In this document: positions 24,559-34,400 of the stretch, piece after piece
How positions within the stretch are numbered: the first letter of the stretch is position 1
How the letters are laid out: each line of letters opens with the position of its first letter
Source of the DNA: Cytophagales bacterium
Lineage (GTDB): Bacteria; Bacteroidota; Bacteroidia; Cytophagales; Thermoflexibacteraceae
Length of the DNA: 63,498 bases
Assembly: GCA_013298985.1 (NCBI GenBank)
Contig: JAAFJS010000006.1
Location: 1 to 63,498, forward strand
Direction of reading: 5' to 3'
Notes under the pieces: generated by a model
Databases searched by the model: none
What the model saw: the letters and a program-made list of their open reading frames with translations, nothing else
What the model was told of the DNA's origin: nothing
Program-made: the position numbers and the translations under genes

Positions 24559-27105
24559 TTACGGTTTTACTTTTAACCACATTGCTATTTTATGATACAG
24601 TTCTTCTGGTTCAAACGGTTTCAATACATAATCGTTCATGCCTACAGCCAATACTTTTTCTCGTATTCCCGAAGTAACAGAAGCGGTAAGGGCAATGATG
24701 GGCAAGTTTTTATATTTATCTATCTTGCGAATGGCTATTGCCGCCTCGTAGCCATCTATGATTGGCATTTGGATATCCATCAGTATCAGCGCAAAATCTT
24801 CGTATTGTAATAGCTTTAAGGCTACTTCGCCATTTTCAGCAATGCTCACTTTGAGTCCCCATTTGGTAAGGAATCGCTTGGCTACCAACTGATTAGCAAG
24901 GTTGTCTTCGGCTACAAGCACACTTTGATTGGAGAATGGTTCAAGCAGAGTGGGTAGGATTTGTGTACCTGTTGTTTGTTTTTTATGGCTGTACTGGAGG
25001 GTGAGTTCAAAGGAAAAAGTAGAGCCTTTGCCCACTTCGCTTTCTAAATGGATTTGGCTATTTTGCATTTCCAGTAGCCGCTTGGTGATAGCCAGCCCCA
25101 GTCCTGTGCCTCCGTATTTGCGCGTGGTTTCTGCGGTTGCTTGTGTAAAACCCTCAAAAATAGCACTTTGCTTTTCTTTGGCAATTCCAATACCTGTATC
25201 TGCAACTGAAAAAAGGATAGTTACTTCGGTTGCTGTTTGCGCTTTGAGGGTTGCGCTGATGCTCACTTTTCCTTGCTGCGTAAACTTGACCGCATTGCCA
25301 ATGAGGTTGATGAGGATTTGGCTCAGGCGCGTGGGGTCGCCTTTGACGAGCGCAGGAATTTTATCGTCTATATTGATTTTGAGCAAGTTGCGATTGTCTT
25401 CGGAAGCGACCTGAAATCCATTGACTATATTTTTGAGGTTTTCGGTCAGGTCAAAATCTATTTGTTCTAAGACAATTTTGCCTGCTTCTATTTTATTAAA
25501 ATCCAAAATATCATTAATCAGCACGAGCAGGTTGCGCGCCGAAAACTGGAGTGTATTGATGTTTTCGACTTGTTCGGGCTTTGGGTTTTCCTCTGCGAGT
25601 AGGCGCGTCAGCCCAATGATGGCATTGAGAGGCGTGCGAATTTCGTGGCTCATGGAGGAGAGAAATAGGGTCTTCGCAATGGCAGATTGTTCGGCGATTT
25701 CTTTCGCTTTTTGTAGCTGTAACTGTATGTTTTTCAGCTCAGTAATATCTTTGACAGTGCCATCAAAAAAGGTATCTCCGTTTTCGCCTTCGGTCAGAAT
25801 GGCAGAAACTAATGCCCAAAAAGTAGAACCATCTTTGCGTTTGTAGAGGACTTCTTCATTGGTAATTATTTTTTCTTTGAGCAAAGTGGTGATGAATCGC
25901 AATCGGTCTTCCTCTATGGCATATAGACTAACGGGAGGCGTTTCCAGCACTTCCTGTGCATTTTCGTAGCCAAACATGGTAATATATGCCTGATTGACAT
26001 AGATTCCTCCCTGCTCTATAGAACTTCTGAAAATTCCTTCCTTGATATTTTGGTTAATGGCGGCAAGCATCTGGTCTTTTTGCCTGAGCATTTGCTCTGC
26101 TTCCTTGCGCTCGGTGATGTCGCGACTAAAAAAAGTAGCTCCTACTACTTCTCCATTCACATCTTTGATAGGTGAAATCTGGGTTTCTACCTCTCTCTTT
26201 TTCTGGAGATATTTATTGTAATAAGACCACTCTATTTTGAAGCTTTCGCCCGTAAAGGCGCGTAGGTAGTGTGGTCGCCACATCTCTTGCATCTCCTTGG
26301 GGAATTTGCTCAGTACCTCATCTCCTTCCTTGAAATCTATGCCAAAAGCCTTTTTGCAAGTATTTCTGAAAGAAGCATTGATAGAAATTAGGCGCATTTG
26401 AGTATCCACAGACCAAATATTGTCTTTGGTATTCTCTGTCAGCGTCCTGAGCCTTGCCTCTGATTGTTGGAGAAGTTGCTCATTTTTTTGACGTTGGTTT
26501 ATTTCTTTCTGAAGATGCTTTTTGTTCTTTTCGTCTATCACCACATACGCCCCTGTGAGCAGTATAATGCCTATGATAATGCTGACAAGTACGCAACGGT
26601 TGAGCCAAAATATGAACTCTGCTGAAAGAGGAATAGGTGGGAGCAGGGCAAAGTCTGTAAGGTATAAAATACTCAAAAGTACAATTGGAAAAGACAATAG
26701 CACTACAAATTGCTTTTTTTGGTGGGCATCTACACTCATAATGGTCGTAAAAATCGGGAGTATATAAAAATAATGAAAATTCCCTGCCTCGCCCACGCCA
26801 AAAGAAATCAAGAAAATACCTATTTCAATCGTAAAAAATAAAACTAAACCTGCTAAACTATATTTATGCCAATGATTAAGTAATAATACAAAGAGGTATA
26901 AAAACGAAAATGCCAAGGTACTAAAAAAAATACCCTTTGCCAAGAAAAAAGGTGCAAAAACAACTACTATTAATGTATTGAGAAATACGGAAACAAACGC
27001 AGAAATATTCACTAAGGCAATCCGATTCACTTGCTCTGTATGGAGCATGGAGTGTATGCCAATGTGGGAAATCTTGCGTAAATATTTCATCAAAAAATAT
27101 ATCAT
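24559..27105 (-). CDS. Hybrid sensor histidine kinase (7TM-like, 2 PAS, HisKA, ATPase, receiver)
   Basis: The 848-residue protein has about six or seven membrane helices (30-200). PAS domain 1 (about 220-340) ends DITERKEAEQML and PAS 2 (about 345-460) ends KDITELKN. HisKA follows with SSMSHEIRTPLNAIIGL (His487). The ATPase domain has NLIGNAVKFT, ADTGIGI and KYGGTGLGLAITKRLLEM. A C-terminal receiver has VLVAEDNLANQLV and phospho-acceptor Asp777 in LILMDIQMPIIDGYEA. It has no phosphotransfer domain and no output domain. Its ATG overlaps the stop of the membrane-protein gene upstream by ATGA, so the two are coupled; a Ppx/GppA gene follows after 11 bases. This suggests a signal sensed at the membrane that feeds into polyphosphate or (p)ppGpp metabolism, by inference. 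Confidence 0.9.
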   Translation of the reverse strand: MIYFLMKYLRKISHIGIHSMLHTEQVNRIALVNISAFVSVFLNTLIVVVFAPFFLAKGIFFSTLAFSFLYLFVLLLNHWHKYSLAGLVLFFTIEIGIFLISFGVGEAGNFHYFYILPIFTTIMSVDAHQKKQFVVLLSFPIVLLSILYLTDFALLPPIPLSAEFIFWLNRCVLVSIIIGIILLTGAYVVIDEKNKKHLQKEINQRQKNEQLLQQSEARLRTLTENTKDNIWSVDTQMRLISINASFRNTCKKAFGIDFKEGDEVLSKFPKEMQEMWRPHYLRAFTGESFKIEWSYYNKYLQKKREVETQISPIKDVNGEVVGATFFSRDITERKEAEQMLRQKDQMLAAINQNIKEGIFRSSIEQGGIYVNQAYITMFGYENAQEVLETPPVSLYAIEEDRLRFITTLLKEKIITNEEVLYKRKDGSTFWALVSAILTEGENGDTFFDGTVKDITELKNIQLQLQKAKEIAEQSAIAKTLFLSSMSHEIRTPLNAIIGLTRLLAEENPKPEQVENINTLQFSARNLLVLINDILDFNKIEAGKIVLEQIDFDLTENLKNIVNGFQVASEDNRNLLKINIDDKIPALVKGDPTRLSQILINLIGNAVKFTQQGKVSISATLKAQTATEVTILFSVADTGIGIAKEKQSAIFEGFTQATAETTRKYGGTGLGLAITKRLLEMQNSQIHLESEVGKGSTFSFELTLQYSHKKQTTGTQILPTLLEPFSNQSVLVAEDNLANQLVAKRFLTKWGLKVSIAENGEVALKLLQYEDFALILMDIQMPIIDGYEAAIAIRKIDKYKNLPIIALTASVTSGIREKVLAVGMNDYVLKPFEPEELYHKIAMWLKVKP

Positions 27106-28571
27106 TTTATGGGTGCGCTGGTGCGTCTGCTTTCTAAATACTGGACGTCGCGATTGCGCTGCATAATGCTTTTTAGCCTATTCCTTCTGTACCAGTCATC
27201 AATTCGCTTATAAATATACACAATAAATGCCAATAAACCAACTAAGGCGGCAAGGACTTGGCTATAGAACAGCAATCCTATCAAAATAATGAGTAGGCAA
27301 AAGAAAACGCCTAAATTTCGGAAAATACTCATGTAATAGACGATTGGTCTTACCTCTTTGAGCAAATCTGCCGCCATAGCTATCTGCTGGGCTATTTTTC
27401 TGCCAAGTAAGTCCAGTCGCTGTTTGAGCCTGCCTTTGTCCTCAAACTGAAGATGAAGCATGAAAACTTCCTCTTCCTTGTCGTTGTAGGCGCGTGCGAG
27501 GCGTATCGTATTATCCACTTTCTCGATAATGCTACTAAATTTGAGTCGTGAAGCAATCACCAAGATAAAAAACATAGAACCCATCAAGGTTACAAACATA
27601 ATCCACGTAACCAAAAAGCGGCGGTCATCTCCCCCATCTACTAAAATACGGTAAGCAGGGTCAGCAAAATCAAATTTGAGCAATAGTATGTCAAATAATA
27701 TTTTTTTGATGCTATCTCCAAAAACGGTCATCAATTCGTAGTCCACGCGCTCTTTATCCGCCGCCAACAAAGTCAGGAAGCCCGAAAAAGACAACGCACC
27801 AAACATCACACTTTCCAAAATATATGCCTCCACCCTATTCTGCAAGTTCCTAATGTCGCCCTCCATCTCCACTATCGCGATGTCATTTGCATCTACAATC
27901 GTTTCAGACGAAATACCGCCCTGCGCCTCCGTAGGGAGCGCGTCCGTAGAAGGGTCAAGTATTTGGCTCTCAATCATTTGCTCTACGGTCTGCGGCGAAT
28001 GGCGCATATTCCGCGACAGGTTTGCCTTGATTTTTTCATTGGTAACCGCAGGCACACTCACCGAAGACATAAATAACAAAAACGCCCCATACACAAACAG
28101 GGTTACTGTAAACGTTACGCCAATCGCAGAGGGCTTGTCGCGGTAAGACATCAAGGTAGGAATATCGAAGTTCTGAATGTTCAATACCACTTGTACTATC
28201 ATCAGACAAAAGGTAAGCAACAGCCCCACACGCACCACTACCGAAATAGAAGAACCCAATGTTTCGTACAGCGAAGGTTCACTAAATCCTTTGGTCAAAT
28301 ACTGGATAACATCATCTGTGGTTTCATCTTTCTTTGCCTCTGTATCTATACTTTTGCGGAAACGATAATCTCTAAATAAGGCATAACCTACTGTAAATAA
28401 AGCAATTAAAAGCTGAAAAGTAAAGAAAAAGCCAAGATGCCCTCCTTCATTACCATACATAATTCGATACAAACCCAGCGAAAGCCAGCGGAGTATGTAG
28501 TCATTAACAACGACAGTATTAGAATATTCCGCTAAAATAACTTCTTGTGTTTTTTTGCCCACCTTTGCCAT
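27102..28571 (-). CDS. Uncharacterised polytopic membrane protein coupled to a hybrid kinase
   Basis: I do not recognise this 489-residue protein. Hydrophobic segments occur at about 46-66, 108-131, 150-173, 253-270, 320-341, 419-437 and 438-454. A long soluble loop (175-250) carries an acidic stretch with TIVDANDIAIVEMEGDI. A second (345-415) has charged helices, EKVDNTIRLARAYNDKEEE and RLKQRLDLLGRKIAQQIAMA. The C-terminus is basic. There is no signal peptide, transporter signature or enzyme motif. The gene is first of an operon with the hybrid kinase (ATGA overlap) and Ppx/GppA, so it may be an accessory sensor or regulated channel. No TAnnTTTG site was assigned upstream. Confidence 0.75.
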   Translation of the reverse strand: MAKVGKKTQEVILAEYSNTVVVNDYILRWLSLGLYRIMYGNEGGHLGFFFTFQLLIALFTVGYALFRDYRFRKSIDTEAKKDETTDDVIQYLTKGFSEPSLYETLGSSISVVVRVGLLLTFCLMIVQVVLNIQNFDIPTLMSYRDKPSAIGVTFTVTLFVYGAFLLFMSSVSVPAVTNEKIKANLSRNMRHSPQTVEQMIESQILDPSTDALPTEAQGGISSETIVDANDIAIVEMEGDIRNLQNRVEAYILESVMFGALSFSGFLTLLAADKERVDYELMTVFGDSIKKILFDILLLKFDFADPAYRILVDGGDDRRFLVTWIMFVTLMGSMFFILVIASRLKFSSIIEKVDNTIRLARAYNDKEEEVFMLHLQFEDKGRLKQRLDLLGRKIAQQIAMAADLLKEVRPIVYYMSIFRNLGVFFCLLIILIGLLFYSQVLAALVGLLAFIVYIYKRIDDWYRRNRLKSIMQRNRDVQYLESRRTSAPIK

Positions 28572-28741
28572 AATACCTTACAATCTGATGCTATGATAAT
28601 AATTTTGTTAAGTTAAGGAATAAACGCGGCTTCTGATTTGTCCGCTTTGGTTTGAATACTCTGCCCCAAAAGTAGTCAAAAATGAATACAAGAAAAATAG
28701 GAATACAAATTATTTTTATACACAATTCATTAGATTTGCTG

Positions 28742-28749
28742 TAAATTTG
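28742..28749 (+). promoter_or_regulatory. Putative -7 element for pdxJ
   Basis: TAAATTTG, an exact TAnnTTTG match, lies about 95 bases before the pdxJ ATG. Confidence 0.4.
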
Positions 28750-28843
28750 CAAAAATATACCAAGAATAAATACCTAAAATTCCATATTACTACTTACCTC
28801 GCTGGATAAGCACCCTAATTAAATCTCAAATTTTTAGATAAAA

Positions 28844-29557
28844 ATGACCAAACTAAGCGTTAATATCAATAAAATAGCGACCCTGAGAAACTCGCGCGGC
28901 GGCAATAATCCAGACCTTGTCCAAGTAGCCAAAGATTGTGAACGCTTTGGCGCACAAGGCATTACCGTTCACCCGCGCCCCGACGAACGCCACGTCAGGT
29001 TTGCTGATGTTCATGCTCTCCAAGAGGTCGTTACCACAGAGCTAAACATCGAAGGCAATCCGTTACATAGCTATATGGATTTGGTACTTGCTACCAAGCC
29101 CACACAGGCGACCTTAGTACCTGATGCTACGGACGCGCTTACCTCCAATGCGGGCTGGGATACCATCAAACACCAAACTTACTTGACTGATATTATCGCC
29201 ACCTTGAAGAAAAACGGGATTCGTACTTCTATTTTTGTCGACCCAGTCGCAGAAATGATAGAGGGTGCAGCAAAAACTGGTACTGACCGCATCGAGTTTT
29301 ATACAGAAAACTATGCCAAAGAATTTCTGAAAAATCCTGCTCAGGCGATAGAACCGTATAAAAAATGCGCCGTTTTAGCGAGGTATCTGGGCTTAGGCAT
29401 CAATGCAGGACATGACTTGGACTTGAAAAATTTGCATTATTTTCATCAAAATATACCGCACTTATTGGAGGTTTCCATCGGTCATGCGCTTATTTGTGAT
29501 GCGCTTTACTATGGTTTAGAGAACACAATCCAACTGTATTTGAGGCAGTTAAAATAA
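28844..29557 (+). CDS. pdxJ: Pyridoxine 5'-phosphate synthase
   Basis: The 237-residue TIM-barrel enzyme condenses 1-deoxyxylulose 5-phosphate with 3-amino-2-oxopropyl phosphate in the DXP-dependent vitamin B6 pathway. Motifs include [20 protein letters not shown] at the N-terminus and [17 protein letters not shown], which holds the catalytic His and phosphate-binding residues. [32 protein letters not shown] and [13 protein letters not shown] complete the phosphate sites. Length is normal. It stands alone with its own promoter-like site; no pdxA lies nearby. Confidence 0.95.
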   Translation: MTKLSVNINKIATLRNSRGGNNPDLVQVAKDCERFGAQGITVHPRPDERHVRFADVHALQEVVTTELNIEGNPLHSYMDLVLATKPTQATLVPDATDALTSNAGWDTIKHQTYLTDIIATLKKNGIRTSIFVDPVAEMIEGAAKTGTDRIEFYTENYAKEFLKNPAQAIEPYKKCAVLARYLGLGINAGHDLDLKNLHYFHQNIPHLLEVSIGHALICDALYYGLENTIQLYLRQLK

Positions 29558-29568
29558 AAATGAACAAC

Positions 29569-29592
29569 AGAATTTCTAACAAAAAAGTAAAG
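29569..29592. repeat. 24-bp direct repeat, copy 1
   Basis: The sequence AGAATTTCTAACAAAAAAGT followed by AAAG is identical to 29744-29767, with 151 bases between them. It lies just after the pdxJ stop codon, in the 318-base pdxJ-lpd gap. Confidence 0.8.
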
Positions 29593-29706
29593 GTTCTCTG
29601 ACAATTTTTGTAGAAATATTTTTTGAGTAAGTAGTTCAAAATTGCATTGCGCCCTCTTAAAATAAGGCATTACAAACTAATAATCAGTGCATTAAAAAAA
29701 CTATAA

Positions 29707-29724
29707 CCCCTCGCTTTAGCGGGG
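29707..29724. repeat. GC-rich mini-hairpin between the 24-bp repeats
   Basis: CCCCTCGCTTTAGCGGGG folds as a short stem with a one-base bulge in otherwise AT-rich DNA. Together with the flanking 24-bp direct repeats it looks like a small intergenic repeat element. It has no T-tract, so it is not an obvious terminator. Confidence 0.45.
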
Positions 29725-29743
29725 AGAACTTGCATCTCCTTAA

Positions 29744-29767
29744 AGAATTTCTAACAAAAAAGTAAAG
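29744..29767. repeat. 24-bp direct repeat, copy 2
   Basis: Exact second copy of 29569-29592, in the same orientation, 20 bases downstream of the GC-rich mini-hairpin and about 110 bases before lpd. Confidence 0.8.
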
Positions 29768-29823
29768 AAAAGGTTAGACATAGAAAAAGCAAACACAATT
29801 TTTCTAAAGTACGGTTAAAATGA

Positions 29824-29831
29824 TAATTTTG
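29824..29831 (+). promoter_or_regulatory. Putative -7 element for lpd
   Basis: TAATTTTG, an exact TAnnTTTG match, lies 45 bases before the ATG at 29876. Confidence 0.5.
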
Positions 29832-29875
29832 TAAAAAATTAGCCGAAATAATCAAAAGAAATAATCAAAAACAAT

Positions 29876-31267
29876 ATGACAAAATATGATTTAATCGTGA
29901 TTGGTAGCGGTCCTGGTGGGTATGTTGCCGCGATTCGAGCTTCTCAGCTTGGAATGAAAGTGGGCGTGGTCGAGAAGGAAGAACTGGGCGGTATCTGCCT
30001 GAACTGGGGCTGTATCCCCACCAAAGCATTGCTCAAAAGCGCGCAAGTTTTTGACTATGTGAAGCACGCCAAAGACTACGGCATCAATGTTCCTACCTTT
30101 GATGCGGACTTTACGGGCATGATTGGCAGGAGTCGTGGTGTGGCTGGAAGTATGAGCAAGGGCGTGGAGTTTTTGTTTAAAAAGAATAAAATTGATAAAT
30201 TGATGGGCTTTGGCAAGGTGAAAAAAGGCAAAATTGTCGAAGTTACTGATGCTGATGGTACAAAAACGGATTATACTGCTGACCATATCATTTTGGCAAC
30301 AGGCGGAAGGTCAAGAGAACTGCCCAATATCAAGATTGACAACCAAAAAATTATTGGCTATCGCAAGGCAATGGCACTGGAAAAACAACCCAAATCAATG
30401 GTAGTAATTGGTTCTGGGGCGATTGGCGTTGAGTTTGCCTATTTTTATAATGCGATAGGTACGCAGGTAATGATTGTGGAGTTCATGCCCAACATTGTGC
30501 CTGTGGAAGATGAGGAGATTTCTAAGCAACTGGAACGTTCTTTCAAAAAAGAAGGCATTACCATTATGACCAATGCTTCTGTGGAGTCTGTGGACACTTC
30601 AGGTGAAGGCTGTAAGGTCATGGTCAAAACGGCACAAGGCACAGAATTGATAGAATGTGAGGTGGTGCTTTCTGCGGTGGGCGTTACCACCAACTTAGAA
30701 GGTATTGGTTTAGAAGAAGTTGGCATCAAAACTGAAAAAGGGAAGGTAATGGTAGATGCGTTTTACAAAACCAACGTGGACGGCTACTATGCCATTGGCG
30801 ATATTACCGCAGGGCAAGCTCTGGCACACGTCGCCTCTGCCGAAGGTATTATTTGCGTAGAAAAAATAGCAGGACATCACCCTGAGCCACTCAATTACAA
30901 TAATATTCCTGGTTGCACTTATTGCATACCAGAAATTGCCTCCGTAGGTTATACTGAAAAAGCAGCAAAAGAGGCAGGCTACGAACTCAAAATTGGTAAG
31001 TTTCCTTTCTCTGCCTCTGGCAAGGCAAAGGCTGGCGGCAACTATGACGGCTTTGTCAAGCTGATTTTTGATGCCAAATATGGAGAACTCTTGGGCGCAC
31101 ACATCATAGGCGCAAACGTAACGGAAATGATAGCTGAGGTGGTAGTTGCCCGCAAATTAGAAACGACAGGGCATGAAATCGTCAAAGCAGTTCACCCGCA
31201 CCCTACTATGTCCGAAGCCATTATGGAAGCGGCAGCGGTAGCCTATGGCGAGGTGATACATTTATAG
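29876..31267 (+). CDS. lpdA: Dihydrolipoyl dehydrogenase (E3)
   Basis: The 463-residue flavoprotein reoxidises dihydrolipoamide in 2-oxoacid dehydrogenase complexes, passing electrons to NAD+. It has an FAD-binding GSGPGG (10-15). The redox disulfide is Cys41/Cys46 in GGICLNWGCIPTK. The NAD-binding site is VIGSGAIGVEFAY and YAIGDITAGQALAHVASAEG holds the second FAD contact. The catalytic His-Glu pair is in HPHPTMSEAIMEAA. Length and all motifs are standard. The E1 and E2 subunit genes are not in the window. Confidence 0.96.
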   Translation: MTKYDLIVIGSGPGGYVAAIRASQLGMKVGVVEKEELGGICLNWGCIPTKALLKSAQVFDYVKHAKDYGINVPTFDADFTGMIGRSRGVAGSMSKGVEFLFKKNKIDKLMGFGKVKKGKIVEVTDADGTKTDYTADHIILATGGRSRELPNIKIDNQKIIGYRKAMALEKQPKSMVVIGSGAIGVEFAYFYNAIGTQVMIVEFMPNIVPVEDEEISKQLERSFKKEGITIMTNASVESVDTSGEGCKVMVKTAQGTELIECEVVLSAVGVTTNLEGIGLEEVGIKTEKGKVMVDAFYKTNVDGYYAIGDITAGQALAHVASAEGIICVEKIAGHHPEPLNYNNIPGCTYCIPEIASVGYTEKAAKEAGYELKIGKFPFSASGKAKAGGNYDGFVKLIFDAKYGELLGAHIIGANVTEMIAEVVVARKLETTGHEIVKAVHPHPTMSEAIMEAAAVAYGEVIHL

Positions 31268-31285
31268 GTTTTAGGGGGACAAATT

Positions 31286-31326
31286 AAAAACGCTTGCAAA
31301 CAATGTTTTTGCAAGCGTTTTTTTGT
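31286..31326 (+). terminator. Terminator after lpdA
   Basis: AAACGCTTGCAAA (31288-31300) and TTTGCAAGCGTTT (31308-31320) form a perfect 13-bp stem with a 7-base loop and a following T-tract. It is symmetric enough to serve the other strand as well. Confidence 0.9.
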
Positions 31327-31441
31327 TTTAAAGGCTGCCCAAAAAGTCGAAAATTTAAAGAATATATAAATTATTGGTTTTCAAATATTTATGTTTTTCT
31401 ATGAAAAATTAGACTTTTCGGACACCTTCAAGAAATCTATT

Positions 31442-34400
31442 TTATTTATTCACTACAAACTTCTTGATATATGATTTGTTTTTGCCTACAAAACGCAATA
31501 CATACACACCAGATGCCAAGTTTTGTTTGAACTGCAATAGATGAGGTTGAGCAAAAGTCAGGTTACTTACCTGTTCGCTGTGTACCTCTTTGCCAAGTAT
31601 ATCATTCACATAGACCATGCCCTCGATAGTTCCTTTCTCAAATACTTGCATATTCAAGTTACCATCAGTTGGGTTTGGATAAACTATCATTTTGCCTTCT
31701 CCACCGTCCTCAAAATAAACAGGAACAATCTTAGAGTAACTTACTTTGCCGTCAAAGTCAGTTTGTTTCAAGCGATAATAAGAAAGTCCATTCATTGGCT
31801 CAGTGTCTATGTCAGTATATTCCAAAGAGGTACGACTATTTCCTTTTGATTTAGAAGGTACATCTTTGAAGGCAATAAAGTTTTTGCCGTCTTTGCTTTT
31901 TTCTAAGGTAAAGAAATCATTATTAGTTTCAGAAGCGGTTGCCCATTCTAATTCTACAATTTTCTTTTCTGCATTTGCCTTTGCCTCAAACTTTACCAGT
32001 TGGATAGGTAGCGGATTGACAGGCGTAATAGAACCCAGCGTAAACGGACTAAAATTAGTAACAAAGTTCGCTGAACGAATGATACCTGCGGCAACATTGC
32101 TGGTATTTGTACCATCATTACCTTCACATTTCCAGTTAAATGGCGGAGGAATATTAGTATAGTGCATCACAAGTAATCCACTTGGGAAGGTAACGCCCCC
32201 ACTTCGTGCCGCCGCCCAGCTTAGTGTTACCTGTGTGGGGGTTGCGGGCATATTGGGGTTGTCCAATGTCCAAAACTCTGCATCACTCACATTATTAACA
32301 GTGCCGCAACTTGGGTCTATTAGATTGGTAGGGAATGGTCCAGGAGGCGTAACGATATTAGGGCTGTAACCGTAATAGCGAGCAGTGAAAGGCTGTGCGC
32401 TGGTTGAGCCACTATTAATCCCAATAGGGGCATAGTAAGTACCACTTCCCACAGGGAAGAAGAACCTTGTTGCGTTCACGCCAATCCTTGTAACAGGACC
32501 TACCACGTGGCTATTATTGCTTGGACCATTGGTTGGTACTAACGAAGGTTCGAAAGGGTCTATAGTTGTATATTGTTTTCCAGTTCCTACTTCCGCTCCA
32601 TTGGTGCTTGCACTGGCAGCATAGATAAATTCTTGTCCTGTGGCTGAAATAAAATAACCATTTTTGAAAAATGCTTGGTTAGTCATGGTCAGTGGGTCTA
32701 AAAGTGTAGCTGTACGATTGTTATTGGGTGTTTTGTCAATACCAATGTCATAGAAAGAAGAGCCTCGTGTAGTAATTTGTTGATTTACATTGTATCCATC
32801 AAAAGTTACCCTGCCTTGACGCGCGGTGAATGTTGCCCCTGTCAGCGCAGACCAATCTCCCCCAATATAAATGCGATGATTGTTCACATTATCAGCATCT
32901 AAGGTATTTCCATTGTCAATAATCAAGTTTCCACGCATATTGACAGTGCCGCCAAGCGTTTTGGTTACAGCCGCGCCACCCGAAGTCAAAAGAATATTGC
33001 CATAGGCTGAACCATTGTTTACATCATTCCAATAATACAAGGGGAAAGCGTAAACAGCCAAAGGATTATTGAGCCTACCAGGTCCAGTGGTGCCTGCTAT
33101 GCCTGAACCTGCGATAGTTTGTGCCAGACTTGAGTTATAAATGACCGTATTCATGTCTGTCTTTGCCCTTGGTGTCAGTTTGGTAACAGGGTCTATGAAT
33201 ACGTCCATGTCTATATTGGCACTGAGGAATCCTGTGGGGAAAGCAGTCGCTATTGCGCCCATGCCTTGCGTACCCAAGGTCAGGAAAGCCGTATTTGCCA
33301 TAAACATACTGCCTGACGTGGGCTGTGCGCCTGCGGGCGTTCTACCAATGATTTGTCGTCCATTGTCTATCAGGTTGTTATTTGCCTCTATGCGTAAGTT
33401 GCCTCTGATGTCTAAGTCCAAGCGGTCTGTATTCACCGTTTTAGGGACTAATCCCGCACCGTTGAACCTACGGAAAGTAATATTTCCGTACATAGGACGA
33501 CTGGAAACCTCCTGCGCCGTATTGGAGTGATAAATGACCGTACTCGAAGGGTGCAAACTAATGCCTGAATTGATGCCACTGATAATCCTCACAAAGTTCG
33601 TAGGGAATACAGTAGCCGTTCCAGCACCTCTGGCAAACTTATCCAAACGCAATTCGCTGTTTGCCTCCATCGTCATATTGCCTGTGGCAGAACCTACGAT
33701 TTGGAAAGCATTAGGAACAGGCGTGGCAGGAGGCGGAATCGCATCTCTGTTGGCATCATTGAACCTGACGTTTTGTCTAATCACAAAGTCATTGCGAATG
33801 AGGATATTGCCTTGGAGATTTTTGATACCATTGTTTCCTGTATTGCTGGTGCTTTGCGCCCAAAGGTTAAAATAACTGCTTGAGTCAGCACCATTACTTA
33901 ATACCCTGGATATGGAGGCATCATCACCTGCTACGTTTTGCATAGGTGTACCGTTGTAAACTACGGTTGTATTATCTTGTATTTTTACGATACTAAAATT
34001 TCTTGGAAAATCGGTGCTACTCGTTGCACTGCCCAGTGTAAGGCGCGTAACATTGGCACTGTCCAAGGCTCCTCCATCGCGCATACGCATTATACCACCA
34101 ACTGTTTCCCTACTGATTTGGAAGCCTCCGTCATTGAGGTGGTTGTGGCGTTCTATGGTCAAGTTCCCCTTGATTCTCACTGTTCCTATGGCACTGAATC
34201 GCTTTTCTATCAAGTTAGTAGTGCCTAAAACGGGGTCGCGTAGCGTAATATCCCCATAAATAGGTATGGTTGACATGAGCTGCATAGGTGGTACGCCTCC
34301 ATTAGCCAAATGCCCTGCGTTATAGACGGTCAAGTTTGCATTGACAGGTCCTGCTAAGTCAATAGTCTGATAGTTTGTAGGAAATGCAGTACCTATATTG

